Notes: generated by a model from the letters alone, not told the origin. A stretch of 17,385 nucleotides of DNA from JBBKWJ01 sp037968895 (GCA_037968895.1 JBBKWJ010000146.1:1-17385), one strand, 5' to 3'; shown: positions 1 to 6,874, counted from the stretch's first letter. Made by a program: numbers and translations.

Positions 1-567
1 CAGAAGTACATGAACTTCCACTACTCCGTTTCGCTCGACCTCTTCGGCGCCGAGACATCAACCAACGCAGCCAACTACTTTGCGGCTGGTCTCAAAGGGC
101 GGTTCCAGGAAGAGCGACGCAACGATGACCATCTACTGAAGACGTCTATGAGGTATGTGCCAGAGGCAAGTGGCGATGGCATCGGTGAGCGTGAGGTAAC
201 TGAGCTCGCAGCCCTGAACGAGACCCTTCGAGAGGACTATTCCGAAGATTGCCAGAAGGGCATCGACCGGTGGAATCGTGCCATCGCCGAGGCAGGCGCC
301 GACGTCGAGCTGACATTGCCCCACTTCGGTTTCAATCGCCAGGTCGGAACCTTCCGCGACTATCACGTATCGCCCGACGGCAGAGTCGTCAGCGATGCCG
401 AGTGGGCAGCCCAGGTGGGAAAGTGGCTCCCTACCGACGCCGATCGAGACCACGTGCAATCGCTTCAGATTGGCATCACCGAACCAGGCAAGATGGCTGG
501 TTGGGTAGCCGCTCCAACATCTGGCATTCATCAGAAGCCAGTTGACTTCGATTACGTCAAGCTGTAG
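1..567 (+). CDS. boxB: Benzoyl-CoA 2,3-epoxidase subunit B (BoxB), C-terminal part
   Basis: The open frame enters from the left edge (codons for Q-K-Y precede the first internal ATG at 10) and stops with TAG at 565-567, so about 188 C-terminal residues of a protein of roughly 470 are present. The segment resembles BoxB throughout: SLDLFGAE, NAANYFAAGLKGRFQEER, a DRWN stretch, LTLPH.GFNR, VSPDGRV, and the end TEPGKMAGWVA..PVDFDYVKL. BoxB is a class I diiron oxygenase that, with the reductase BoxA, uses O2 and NADPH to convert benzoyl-CoA to the 2,3-epoxide in the cytoplasm. The diiron ligands are expected before the window and cannot be checked. The 3' end overlaps the convergent GST-like gene by 11 bp. 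Family call from remembered motifs; fairly sure. Confidence 0.85.
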   Translation, partial: QKYMNFHYSVSLDLFGAETSTNAANYFAAGLKGRFQEERRNDDHLLKTSMRYVPEASGDGIGEREVTELAALNETLREDYSEDCQKGIDRWNRAIAEAGADVELTLPHFGFNRQVGTFRDYHVSPDGRVVSDAEWAAQVGKWLPTDADRDHVQSLQIGITEPGKMAGWVAAPTSGIHQKPVDFDYVKL

Positions 568-1762
568 CTAGCGGGCCCCAAACCTCAAGGTGATTGTCGC
601 GTTCGACCCGCCGAATCGTCTTGAGATCAAGCAACGGCTCAAGGCCAGTCTCGGCAAATATTGCCCGGACGCGGGCTTGGTCAGCGTCGTTCGCGACGCC
701 GAGGTCGTCAGCGATGTGTTGCATGAGCCATAGTCGGTATGGCATTACGCCAGCGTTCAAGGTGATGCCGCGCCACTCGAACTCAACAACACCGATCCCC
801 CGATCGCCTGGCCGTTCCAAGCCGTTTGTTCCGGTTTCGATGTCTGGTCGCTCAGCCAACCATTCGTTCGTGTAGTTGACGAACGCAGTCACCTCAGAGA
901 CGTACTCCGCTGCGACGTAGCTCAACATGGCCTTGAGCGTCTCGGGTATGCCGTCGTCAGGAAACAGCTCGGCTAGCTCATCGTGCGGGCGCTGATATTC
1001 GCTCTGATTCTGATCGCTTGTGCTCATCCGCTCGACCCAACGGCCGACTCGCGGCGCACGTCGCTTGATGAGATCGGACGGCGCAGGGTCACGGAACAGG
1101 TGGGCCCACATCGCGGCCATGAGCCCGTAGTCGCCGAGTGTCGGATAGTTGCCAAGCAGATACGGCGAATCAGCAAGGTGTGCACTGAACAAGTCGAGCC
1201 ATTCGTGAAAGCTGGCTTCGATCAGTGGTGCCGACTCCGGAGTTACGCCGAAGGAGACTGCGGCCTTGCGCATCCTGCCACTGTTGTGGGCAAAGATCTT
1301 GTCCTTGCTGGCCGCAGGCATCTCGGGTGTGAGTAACTCAAACTCACTCTGGAGGAACGCAAGATTCTGCTCATCAAAGCCCCAGCGATAATGCATGGCG
1401 GGCCGGAGCAAGCCCTCTCCACCGAAGAGCTCGAAGACATTGCTCACCGCTCGGTGCAGCGGCGTGGCTGGCAACGCTGGTGGGTGCTGCCCTAGCCCCT
1501 GGCCCTCACCCTCTTCGAAGTACCGAATGATGTCTGCGCCGTCTTGGATCAGTTGCCCGTCTGGGGTTTCGAGCACGGGGATGATCCATCGTCCGACCGC
1601 CGGGACAACATGCTTGAGGTAGCGATCGCCCCCGGGCGAGACATCGACAAAGTTGATGCCTTGCTTGCGTAGGTACGACCGGGCCTTCCCGGTGTACAGC
1701 GACACCGGCGCTCCGTAAAGGATAAAGGTCTCAGGTGCCGCAGAACGTTTGGTAGTTGCCAC
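557..1762 (-). CDS. Glutathione S-transferase-like protein with extended C-terminus
   Basis: A 401-aa protein. The frame is open back to 1867, but the stretch before 1762 is antisense-free shadow of the selO end, so I choose the GTG at 1762, just before the conserved fold begins; no clear ribosome site precedes it and translation is probably coupled to selO. Residues ~11-95 look like a thioredoxin-fold GST domain (FILYGAPVSLYTGKARSYLRK, then IIPVLETPDG and QDGADIIRYFEE, the usual glutathione-site region). Residues ~105-270 form the helical domain, with YLLGNYPTLGDYGLMAAMWA carrying the GST N-capping box. About 130 further residues extend beyond the usual ~220-aa GST. Substrate is unknown; in an actinomycete another thiol than glutathione may be used. 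It overlaps selO by 32 nt and BoxB convergently by 11 nt. Confidence 0.75.
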   Translation of the reverse strand: MATTKRSAAPETFILYGAPVSLYTGKARSYLRKQGINFVDVSPGGDRYLKHVVPAVGRWIIPVLETPDGQLIQDGADIIRYFEEGEGQGLGQHPPALPATPLHRAVSNVFELFGGEGLLRPAMHYRWGFDEQNLAFLQSEFELLTPEMPAASKDKIFAHNSGRMRKAAVSFGVTPESAPLIEASFHEWLDLFSAHLADSPYLLGNYPTLGDYGLMAAMWAHLFRDPAPSDLIKRRAPRVGRWVERMSTSDQNQSEYQRPHDELAELFPDDGIPETLKAMLSYVAAEYVSEVTAFVNYTNEWLAERPDIETGTNGLERPGDRGIGVVEFEWRGITLNAGVMPYRLWLMQHIADDLGVANDADQARVRAIFAETGLEPLLDLKTIRRVERDNHLEVWGPLATA

Positions 1763-3215
1763 CGAAAGAGTCTGGAGCGGCTTCGGTGTAGCGGTCAAGC
1801 CCGTCGCGCTTCTCGAACGGATGAGTGACGGCCTCGTACAGCTCATTGAACGGTTCGAGATCGCCATCAGTGGCGGCGGTTAGAGCCGCCTCAAGAAGGT
1901 GATTCCGAGGGATATAGATGGGATTGACCTGATCCATTTCGTCAGCCACAACACTGCGTTCCCGGCCCTCGCCATCGAGACGCGCATGCCACAGGTCAAG
2001 CCACGCTCCGCGGGCCTTGTCGTCCGGGAGTAGCTGCTGCAGAGTTTCGTCGTGGCCCCGAAGCGAGTCGGCGAGTGCCCGAAAACTTCCGGTGTAGTCA
2101 GCCCTATGCGCTTCAAGCAGGTCGGTGAAACCAGCTGCGAGCTCATCATCGCCAGTCGCTTGGTCGGCGAGTCCAAGCTTGGCCCGCATGCCTTCCAACC
2201 AATACCCCTGGTATCGATCAGGGAACGACTGGAGCAACTCGGTTGCGGACTCAATGGCCGCGTCGTTATCAGAGTCAATCAGGGGGAGCAGCGTTTCGGC
2301 CAGCCGAGCCAGGTTCCAGATCGAAATTGATGGCTGGTTGCCGAACGCGTAACGACCAGCATGGTCGATCGAGCTAAAGACGGTCTTCGGGTCATACCCA
2401 TCCATGAAGGCACACGGGCCGTAGTCAATACCCTCACCCGAAATAGTGACGTTGTCGGTGTTCAGCACGCCATGAATGAAGCCAAGCAACATCCACCGCG
2501 CAACCAACGCAGCCTGGGCGTCGATAACCGCTTCAAGCAGGCTGAGATATGGGCGTTCCGAAGAGGCCGCCGCAGGATGGTGACGCTTGATCGAATAGTC
2601 GGCGAGACGGGTGAGCGCAGTCTTGTCTTCAAGTCGAGCTGCGAACTCGAAGGTGCCGACACGAAGGTGGCTGCCTGCGATTCTGGCCAAGATTGCGCCA
2701 GGGACCATGCCCTCTCGAAAGATCGACTCACCAGTTGTCACAACCGAAAGCGCTCGAGTGGTTGGCACCCCTAGGGCATGCATCGCCTCAGCGACGAGAT
2801 ACTCACGCAACATCGACCCAAGGGCCGCCTTGCCGTCTCCGCCGCGCGCGAAGGGAGTCCGACCGGAGCCCTTCAGATGCAAATCGAACCGCTTACCATC
2901 GGCGCCGAGCAACTCTCCGACGAGCAACGCACGCCCGTCGCCGAGCCGAGGCGAATAGCCACCAAATTGGTGCCCGGCGTACACCATCGCAATCGGCTCG
3001 GCCCCATCAGGCACGGCATTCCCAGCGAGAATTCCGACCCCTTCGGCCGACGAAAGATATGAGGCGTCGAGGCCAAGTTCGGCTGCGAGCTCCTTGTTGA
3101 AGGCAACCATCGCTGGCTCGGGGGCCGCGGCAGCCTGCCACTCGACATAGAATCCCTCGAGGTCACGGGCGAAGGAATTGTCGAACTCGAATACGTCAGT
3201 TTCTGCGATAGTCAT
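1731..3215 (-). CDS. selO: SelO/YdiU family protein adenylyltransferase (pseudokinase)
   Basis: A 494-aa protein, about normal for bacterial SelO. The family is a kinase-like fold that transfers AMP from ATP to Ser/Thr/Tyr of target proteins and is linked to redox stress. Visible motifs: GHQFGGYSPRLGDGRA (from residue 81), HLKGSGRTPFARGGDG with the nucleotide-binding lysine K115, MLREYLVAEAM (~135-145), TTGESIFRE (~160), HGVLNTDN (248-255) and DYGPCAFMD (264 on), the last two giving the catalytic/metal Asp and Asn residues. It ends in FCGT, with Cys492 in the C-terminal position where eukaryotic SelO has selenocysteine. I choose ATG at 3215: it has AGGAG at 3226-3222 with a 6-nt spacer, whereas the longer TTG at 3230 lies over that site. 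First gene of a pair with the GST-like gene; divergent from the cysteine hydrolase. Confidence 0.93.
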   Translation of the reverse strand: MTIAETDVFEFDNSFARDLEGFYVEWQAAAAPEPAMVAFNKELAAELGLDASYLSSAEGVGILAGNAVPDGAEPIAMVYAGHQFGGYSPRLGDGRALLVGELLGADGKRFDLHLKGSGRTPFARGGDGKAALGSMLREYLVAEAMHALGVPTTRALSVVTTGESIFREGMVPGAILARIAGSHLRVGTFEFAARLEDKTALTRLADYSIKRHHPAAASSERPYLSLLEAVIDAQAALVARWMLLGFIHGVLNTDNVTISGEGIDYGPCAFMDGYDPKTVFSSIDHAGRYAFGNQPSISIWNLARLAETLLPLIDSDNDAAIESATELLQSFPDRYQGYWLEGMRAKLGLADQATGDDELAAGFTDLLEAHRADYTGSFRALADSLRGHDETLQQLLPDDKARGAWLDLWHARLDGEGRERSVVADEMDQVNPIYIPRNHLLEAALTAATDGDLEPFNELYEAVTHPFEKRDGLDRYTEAAPDSFGGNYQTFCGT

Positions 3216-3225
3216 CTGATTCTCC

Positions 3226-3253
3226 TGCAACGACTCTGTAATGCAACGACTCT
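3226..3253. repeat. Two 12-bp direct repeats upstream of selO
   Basis: TGCAACGACTCT occurs at 3226-3237 and again at 3242-3253, a 16-bp period. The first copy abuts the selO ribosome site, so both copies lie in the selO leader or promoter. It could be a local tandem duplication or a pair of protein-binding sites; the sequence alone does not decide. Confidence 0.6.
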
Positions 3254-3269
3254 CTGGTGCGTTTTACAA

Positions 3270-3283
3270 CGTCACACGTGACG
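3270..3283. promoter_or_regulatory. Operator-like dyad in the selO / hydrolase divergent region
   Basis: CGTCACACGTGACG has perfect 6-bp arms (CGTCAC and GTGACG) around a 2-bp centre. On the selO strand it is followed directly by the A/T-rich stretch TTGTAAAAC, so it sits about where a -35 region would be. This fits a site for a dimeric repressor, though no regulator gene lies beside it. Confidence 0.4.
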
Positions 3284-3313
3284 GCATCGTAGCTCCAGGA
3301 GTCCGGGTGCCAA

Positions 3314-3331
3314 GCTTCGGCTTGCCGAAGC
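3314..3331. promoter_or_regulatory. Hairpin in the divergent intergenic region
   Basis: GCTTCGG and CCGAAGC (7 bp, perfect) flank a CTTG loop. No T-run follows on either strand, so an intrinsic terminator is unlikely. It lies between two divergent starts, about 80 bp before the hydrolase start, and could be a binding dyad or an RNA structure if the hydrolase transcript starts further upstream. Confidence 0.35.
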
Positions 3332-3381
3332 GGCTCGTGGCTAACGGAACCAAGTGACTATCCAGCAAACGGACGACGTCG

Positions 3382-3406
3382 TATTATGACAAAACTCTCT
3401 TGGAGG
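3382..3406 (+). promoter_or_regulatory. -10-like TATTAT and Shine-Dalgarno GGAGG of the cysteine hydrolase
   Basis: TATTAT at 3382-3387 is a good -10 candidate; no convincing -35 is seen at the usual distance. GGAGG at 3402-3406, with a 5-nt spacer, fixes the start at ATG 3412 rather than the in-frame TTG at 3400, which overlaps the site. Confidence 0.5.
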
Positions 3407-3411
3407 CATCA

Positions 3412-3972
3412 ATGACATCGCTCGCAGATCGACCGAATACTGCTCTTCTCATCATCGACGTGCAGCGAGATGTCGTGGCCAACGCGCATGACGTCGAACC
3501 GGTCGTGGCCAATATCAACACGCTGGTCGACAAGGCCCGATCGGAGCACGTCCCCGTCATTTGGGTTCAGCACGCAGACGACGGCCTGCCGAAAGGCACC
3601 GAGGGTTGGGAATACGTCGCGGAACTGACACCACGAAGCGATGAACCAATCGTCCACAAATCGTATGGCGATTCGTTTGAGGAGACGGACTTGGAGTCTC
3701 TTCTCGCCGAACGCAAGGTTGGCCGCCTTGTAGTGACCGGCGCGCAGACCGACGCATGCATTCGTTCAACCCTGCACGGCGCCTTAGTGCGAGGCTACGA
3801 CGCCACCCTCGTCGAGGACGCACACACAACAGAAGATCTGCGTGAGTATGGCTCACCACTTGCGCCGAGCGAGGCGATCGCCTTCACCAACATGTACTGG
3901 CGATACTCAAATGCACCAGGACGCAAAGGCGACACCGCGCCAACAGCCGAGGTCACGTTCGGCACCGGCTGA
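3412..3972 (+). CDS. Isochorismatase-family cysteine hydrolase
   Basis: A 186-aa cytoplasmic alpha/beta hydrolase of the isochorismatase-like superfamily, which includes nicotinamidases, N-carbamoyl hydrolases and isochorismatases. The catalytic triad is visible: D16 in ALLIIDVQRD, K83 in VHKSYGDSF, and the nucleophile C116 in VTGAQTDACIRST. The cis-peptide and active-site context of the family (TGAQTDACI) is intact. The last ~30 residues (YWRYSNAPGRKGDTAP...) are the variable end. The start at 3412 follows a clear GGAGG. The real substrate cannot be told from these motifs. It stands alone on the + strand, divergent from selO, and ends 8 bp from the convergent PPOX gene with no terminator visible between. 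Confidence 0.88.
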   Translation: MTSLADRPNTALLIIDVQRDVVANAHDVEPVVANINTLVDKARSEHVPVIWVQHADDGLPKGTEGWEYVAELTPRSDEPIVHKSYGDSFEETDLESLLAERKVGRLVVTGAQTDACIRSTLHGALVRGYDATLVEDAHTTEDLREYGSPLAPSEAIAFTNMYWRYSNAPGRKGDTAPTAEVTFGTG

Positions 3973-3980
3973 GGCCCGAT

Positions 3981-4478
3981 TCAATTCTCAAAAAGCTCAG
4001 ACGGAAATCCGCCTTTGCTGAGTGGACTCCACCGAGTCGGGCGAACCAGGATCATGCATTTCCCTTGGTCGGCCATGGCCTGGCGATACTCGTCCCAGTC
4101 GTCGTGCTCGCCGCTAATGCACCGAAAGTACTCGACGAACGCGTCCGACGCTTCTGGCAAGTCGAGCACCTCGGCCTCACCATCAATCTGAACCCACGAG
4201 TCGTTGAACGCGGAACCCATAACGGCGACAGACACATGCGGGTTACGCCGCGCATTCTTCGCCTTGGCTCGCTGTGGGTACGTCGAGATAGCGAGTAGTC
4301 CGTCGGCCGTCATCCCGCCAGTGACAAGACTCATTTGGGGTCGGCCGTCGCGTCTGGTTGTGGAGAGAACCCAGTGGTTGAGCCCCTTCAGATGGGCGGC
4401 GAGTTCGTCGGCATCGAGCGGTATATCGCTGGCCCGATAGCTGGCACGGCGGTCATCACTAGGAATCTTCTTGACCAT
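3981..4478 (-). CDS. PPOX-class (pyridoxamine 5'-phosphate oxidase fold) F420/flavin-dependent protein
   Basis: A 165-aa split-barrel protein. Residues ~20-55 (LDADELAAHLKGLNHWVLSTTRRDGRPQ) and the STYPQRAKAKNARRNPHVSVAV segment (~65-86) match the pattern of PPOX-class F420-dependent enzymes, in which the R..K..N...NP block helps bind the cofactor phosphate; the barrel continues through WVQIDGEAEVLD. The C-terminal VRPTRWSP is also usual for the group. These proteins bind F420, FMN or haem and reduce varied substrates; cofactor and substrate here are not known. ATG at 4478 lies 2 nt after the stop of the selenoprotein gene, so the two are almost certainly cotranscribed. Last gene of the four-gene run. 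Confidence 0.82.
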   Translation of the reverse strand: MVKKIPSDDRRASYRASDIPLDADELAAHLKGLNHWVLSTTRRDGRPQMSLVTGGMTADGLLAISTYPQRAKAKNARRNPHVSVAVMGSAFNDSWVQIDGEAEVLDLPEASDAFVEYFRCISGEHDDWDEYRQAMADQGKCMILVRPTRWSPLSKGGFPSELFEN

Positions 4479-4480
4479 TG

Positions 4481-5359
4481 CTAGGCGTCCCTGTTGGCGG
4501 CGTCACGGCGGGCTCTGCGGATTGCGTCAAGATTGTGCGCCACGATTGGGCTTGGCTCAGACGGTTGCCAATTCTTGTACGCCTCCTTGACGTCACCTGG
4601 CCACTTTTCGTCGACGTCTAGGCGAGTCTCGGGTCGACTGGCTGATACGAGCAAGCCAAGCGCTGCGGTCAGGGTGCGGGTCTGCATTCCCGCGTCTTTG
4701 ACGACGCCGAACGAGTGACCAAACGGGAACTCAACACCAAGGATCCGAGACGTTCGATACTTCTCGGCCAACACCGGCATCATCGTGACGGTAACAGTGG
4801 GGATTCCGGCAGCTTCGATTACACGTGCCAACACGGGCACGTTCGTGCAGCAATCGGGTCAGGCGGGCGCCAAGATTAAGGCATCGATGTCGGCCATGTG
4901 ACAACGCGCCGCAATTTCGGGCCCAACCTCGGTGCGCCACACCTCGGCCCCTTCTTGTTGAAAGCCCATCACCGAATAATGCTCATACGACGCCGCTCCA
5001 ATGACACCGGATTCTGCGAGCTCATTCAGGCGTGCGATCGGCAGGGCAACGTTCATGTCGGCAAGCAGATCAGCGGTGTTGATGTGGAGGTGGGTCGCAT
5101 CAAGCTGAGCCTGGGTCACCTCATTCGGAATGACTCGAAGGCTGGGGTCGCCCCATGTTGGTTCGAGCCGCTCGCGTGCAACGTCGAACGGTTCTTGTGA
5201 ACCAGAAAGGAACATACCTGCACTCGTAAGCAGGGCGATCTTGGCTTCAGCCAACGGCTTGTCGAATGGCGTCCACGCCGGATCATGGTCGAACTGAGGT
5301 GCCGTTTCGTACATCGGCCTGAATGCTCGGGGTAGAAATGCATAGCTATCGACTGTCAT
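4481..5359 (-). CDS. Selenoprotein of the glycine/sarcosine/betaine (GrdB) and D-proline (PrdB) reductase B family, in-frame TGA = Sec167
   Basis: One 292-residue protein if the TGA at 4861-4859 is read as selenocysteine; otherwise it breaks into 5359-4859 (166 aa) and 4840-4481 (119 aa, GTG start), which share the same frame. The N-terminal half has the family pattern: PFDKPLAEAKIALLTSAGMF (~31-50), DPSLRVIPNEV, THLHINTADL, DMNVALPIARLNELAESGVIGA, HYSVMG. Just after a hydrophobic strand (DALILAPA) comes U167-P-D-C170-C171-T-N, then VPVLARVIEAAGIPTVTV and GVEFPFGHSFG. In GrdB/PrdB the Sec follows the same strand, making a UxxC redox pair. Aerobic bacteria carry such paralogues without the other reductase subunits; the reaction is unknown. 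ATG at 5359 follows AGGGTGG. It is flanked by a 165-aa unknown gene (44 bp upstream) and PPOX (2 bp downstream). TAG ends it at 4483-4481. Confidence 0.88.
4823..4842 (-). promoter_or_regulatory. Bacterial SECIS-like stem-loop
   Basis: On the minus strand ACGTGCC (4842-4836) pairs perfectly with GGCACGT (4829-4823) around the 6-nt loop CGTGTT. The stem starts 16 nt and the apical loop 23 nt after the TGA, within the range known for bacterial SECIS elements, and the second loop base is G, as the bacterial consensus asks. The false GTG start at 4840 lies inside the stem. SelB binding is inferred, not shown. Confidence 0.75.
4859..4861 (-). other. In-frame TGA, probable selenocysteine codon
   Basis: TGA is flanked by GCC and CCC in a frame that stays open for 126 codons downstream and keeps clear family homology on both sides. 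No base change or frameshift other than this codon is needed to join the halves. It aligns with the Sec position of GrdB/PrdB-type proteins. Confidence 0.85.
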
Positions 5360-5403
5360 GTCGCCACCCTAGACGAATGGTCGCTGCCGTCGAATTGGGG
5401 CCG

Positions 5404-5901
5404 CTACAGAACGGTGGCGGGGTCGGCATCCGAAGGCGCGAGCTTGCGCATCCTGGCGGTAAAGCCGATGTACTCCCAAACCAGATCATCACCGTCGCGC
5501 CAGCGTCGGACTTCAATGTCCATTCCCTGAGGCCGAAGCACGTGGACGCCGTCCTCAAACGAAGCGACAACGTTGATCTTGGTGACCTTGTCGAATTCGG
5601 CGACATCATGCACGCCATTTTCGAGCGTGCCATCACAACGCATATCGTGGACCACGCCCCCGCCGGTCACGACGACGCGATCACCGGCCTGCTCAACACG
5701 AGACACATGACCAAGCCCGGGATGGTCGGCTACCAACTCGCCGGCGACACGCACCTCATACGTCTGCCAGAACCCATCGATGTCAGGCGAACCGACGGGG
5801 CGAGGCTCGCTACAACCAACAAGGAACGGTGGTGGAAACAAGGTCCACCCACCAACCGGCGTATAGGCGACAGGTATTGAATCAATTGTTTGATTCGTCA
5901 T
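5404..5901 (-). CDS. Protein of unknown function, 165 aa
   Basis: I do not recognise this family. The ATG at 5901 follows an AGAGGG ribosome site with a spacer of about 8 nt. The protein is soluble, acidic and rich in predicted beta strands: YEVRVAGELV, VSRVEQAGDRVVVTGGGVV, KINVVASFEDGVHVLRP, DIEVRRWRDGDDLVWEYIGF. Such alternating strands ending in MRKL would suit a small beta-barrel of the lipocalin or fatty-acid-binding type, but this is a guess. The N-terminus has PPPFLVGCSEP with a Cys but no signal peptide. It sits 46 bp after the phosphoesterase gene and 44 bp before the selenoprotein gene, so it probably belongs to the same transcript. Confidence 0.7.
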   Translation of the reverse strand: MTNQTIDSIPVAYTPVGGWTLFPPPFLVGCSEPRPVGSPDIDGFWQTYEVRVAGELVADHPGLGHVSRVEQAGDRVVVTGGGVVHDMRCDGTLENGVHDVAEFDKVTKINVVASFEDGVHVLRPQGMDIEVRRWRDGDDLVWEYIGFTARMRKLAPSDADPATVL

Positions 5902-5947
5902 GCGACAACCCTCTTTCGTCTAAGGCTAACCACCTCGCCGCGACGAC

Positions 5948-6853
5948 TCACGCCCCAGGAAGGCTCTTGCGAGCGGTAATCTCGGCGAGCTGCTCAAAGG
6001 TCAGTTCTCCCATGAATAGCGACTTTAGTGCCCTCCCAAACGGACGGCGGGGCCAACGCTCATCGTCAACAAGATGCACCTCGCTCGACACCGAACCATC
6101 AGCCGCAAACTCATACGTTCGATAGCCAGGCGGAAGCCACGTCTGTGGTTCGAGTGAGAAGTTGTTTTTCAACGACGGTGACACGAACACCGGGAGAGCG
6201 TCGATCGAATACTCAGTCGGGATGTGCGTATGTCCGGCCCCCATCCCCCTGAGCTTGGGAAGTCGGGGCAGAAGGTTGGCCCACTCGGCGATGTAGGCCT
6301 CATCGTGACACATCGGGACCGGCACACCTGGCGGATGATGAAGCCAGATAAACACGTGCTCGGCCGTGGTCGCCTCAGACATGTGGTGCACCCATGCCGC
6401 CTCGCGTTCTCCAAGGACGCCGTTGTTGTGAAGCCGCTCTTCACCTGGCGGGTCGATGTGGAGGCCATGTTCGTTGACGGTCATCAGCCCTGCGCTCGTA
6501 TCAATAAAGAGGAACGCCCAGGATCCGATCTCGACTACTCGTGATGTACTGACACCGGGGCGTCCAATGCCAGCAGTGAACGCCGCGTCGAAGTCGTGGT
6601 TGCCGGGGCACGCGTTTACGGGCACTTGCATTCGGGAGAACGCATCAGCCGCCTTGCGATATTCGGCCGCCCTGCCGTTGTCTGCGACATCGCCGGTGAC
6701 AACAACCATGTCGAGGTGTGAATGGTCGCCAAGGTGTGTAAGCACCGCGTCAAAGGCATCGTCAGTGTTGTAGGCATAGCCCCCCTCTGGCGTCGCGCCT
6801 TCCTCAAGGAAGTGGGTGTCGGAGAGCTGCGCGATTCGGATGACGTCTGGCAT
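5948..6853 (-). CDS. Calcineurin-like metallophosphoesterase (CpdA / class III cyclic-nucleotide phosphodiesterase type)
   Basis: A 301-aa cytoplasmic protein with the full dimetal set: D12 and H14 (LSDTH), D55 (VTGDVADNG), N85-H86 (CPGNHD), H172 (WLHHPP), H208 and H210 (GHTH). This layout is that of the CpdA-like class III phosphodiesterases, which cleave 3',5'-cyclic nucleotides or related phosphodiesters; the true substrate is not given by the motifs. About 60 C-terminal residues after the GHTH motif, ending in LAEITARKSLPGA, are less typical. I choose ATG at 6853 because the LSDTH motif then starts at residue 11, normal for the family; a GTG at 6931 would add 26 residues with no family match. 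First gene of the four-gene minus-strand run; a perfect 6-bp-arm dyad lies 9 nt before the start. Confidence 0.85.
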   Translation of the reverse strand: MPDVIRIAQLSDTHFLEEGATPEGGYAYNTDDAFDAVLTHLGDHSHLDMVVVTGDVADNGRAAEYRKAADAFSRMQVPVNACPGNHDFDAAFTAGIGRPGVSTSRVVEIGSWAFLFIDTSAGLMTVNEHGLHIDPPGEERLHNNGVLGEREAAWVHHMSEATTAEHVFIWLHHPPGVPVPMCHDEAYIAEWANLLPRLPKLRGMGAGHTHIPTEYSIDALPVFVSPSLKNNFSLEPQTWLPPGYRTYEFAADGSVSSEVHLVDDERWPRRPFGRALKSLFMGELTFEQLAEITARKSLPGA

Positions 6854-6861
6854 GGTCGCCA

Positions 6862-6874
6862 CTTTGTCACAAAG
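6862..6874. promoter_or_regulatory. 13-bp dyad just upstream of the phosphoesterase start
   Basis: CTTTGT and ACAAAG (perfect 6-bp arms) flank one base. It lies 9-21 nt before the ATG at 6853, a place where a bound repressor or a small RNA hairpin could affect expression of the whole four-gene run. The octamer TCACAAAG within it recurs at 13265-13272 in the PaaX/desaturase promoter, possibly by chance. Confidence 0.35.

Noticed and set aside
1763..1867. Longer start for the GST-like protein
   Set aside because: These 35 codons lie wholly over the selO coding end in another frame and show no GST likeness.
2361..2774. 137-aa + strand frame within selO
   Set aside because: Antisense to conserved SelO motifs; no ribosome site and no recognisable domain.
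3314..3331. Intrinsic terminator
   Set aside because: The hairpin is good but no T-tract follows on either strand and it lies between two divergent starts, where no transcript needs ending.
4481..4840. Separate 119-aa gene starting at GTG 4840
   Set aside because: It begins inside the SECIS-like stem with no ribosome site, is in frame with the preceding 166 codons, and continues the same family homology; it is the second half of the selenoprotein.
4481..5359. Pseudogene broken by a nonsense mutation
   Set aside because: Only one stop is present, it is TGA, it falls on the known Sec position, and a well-placed hairpin follows; no other damage is seen.
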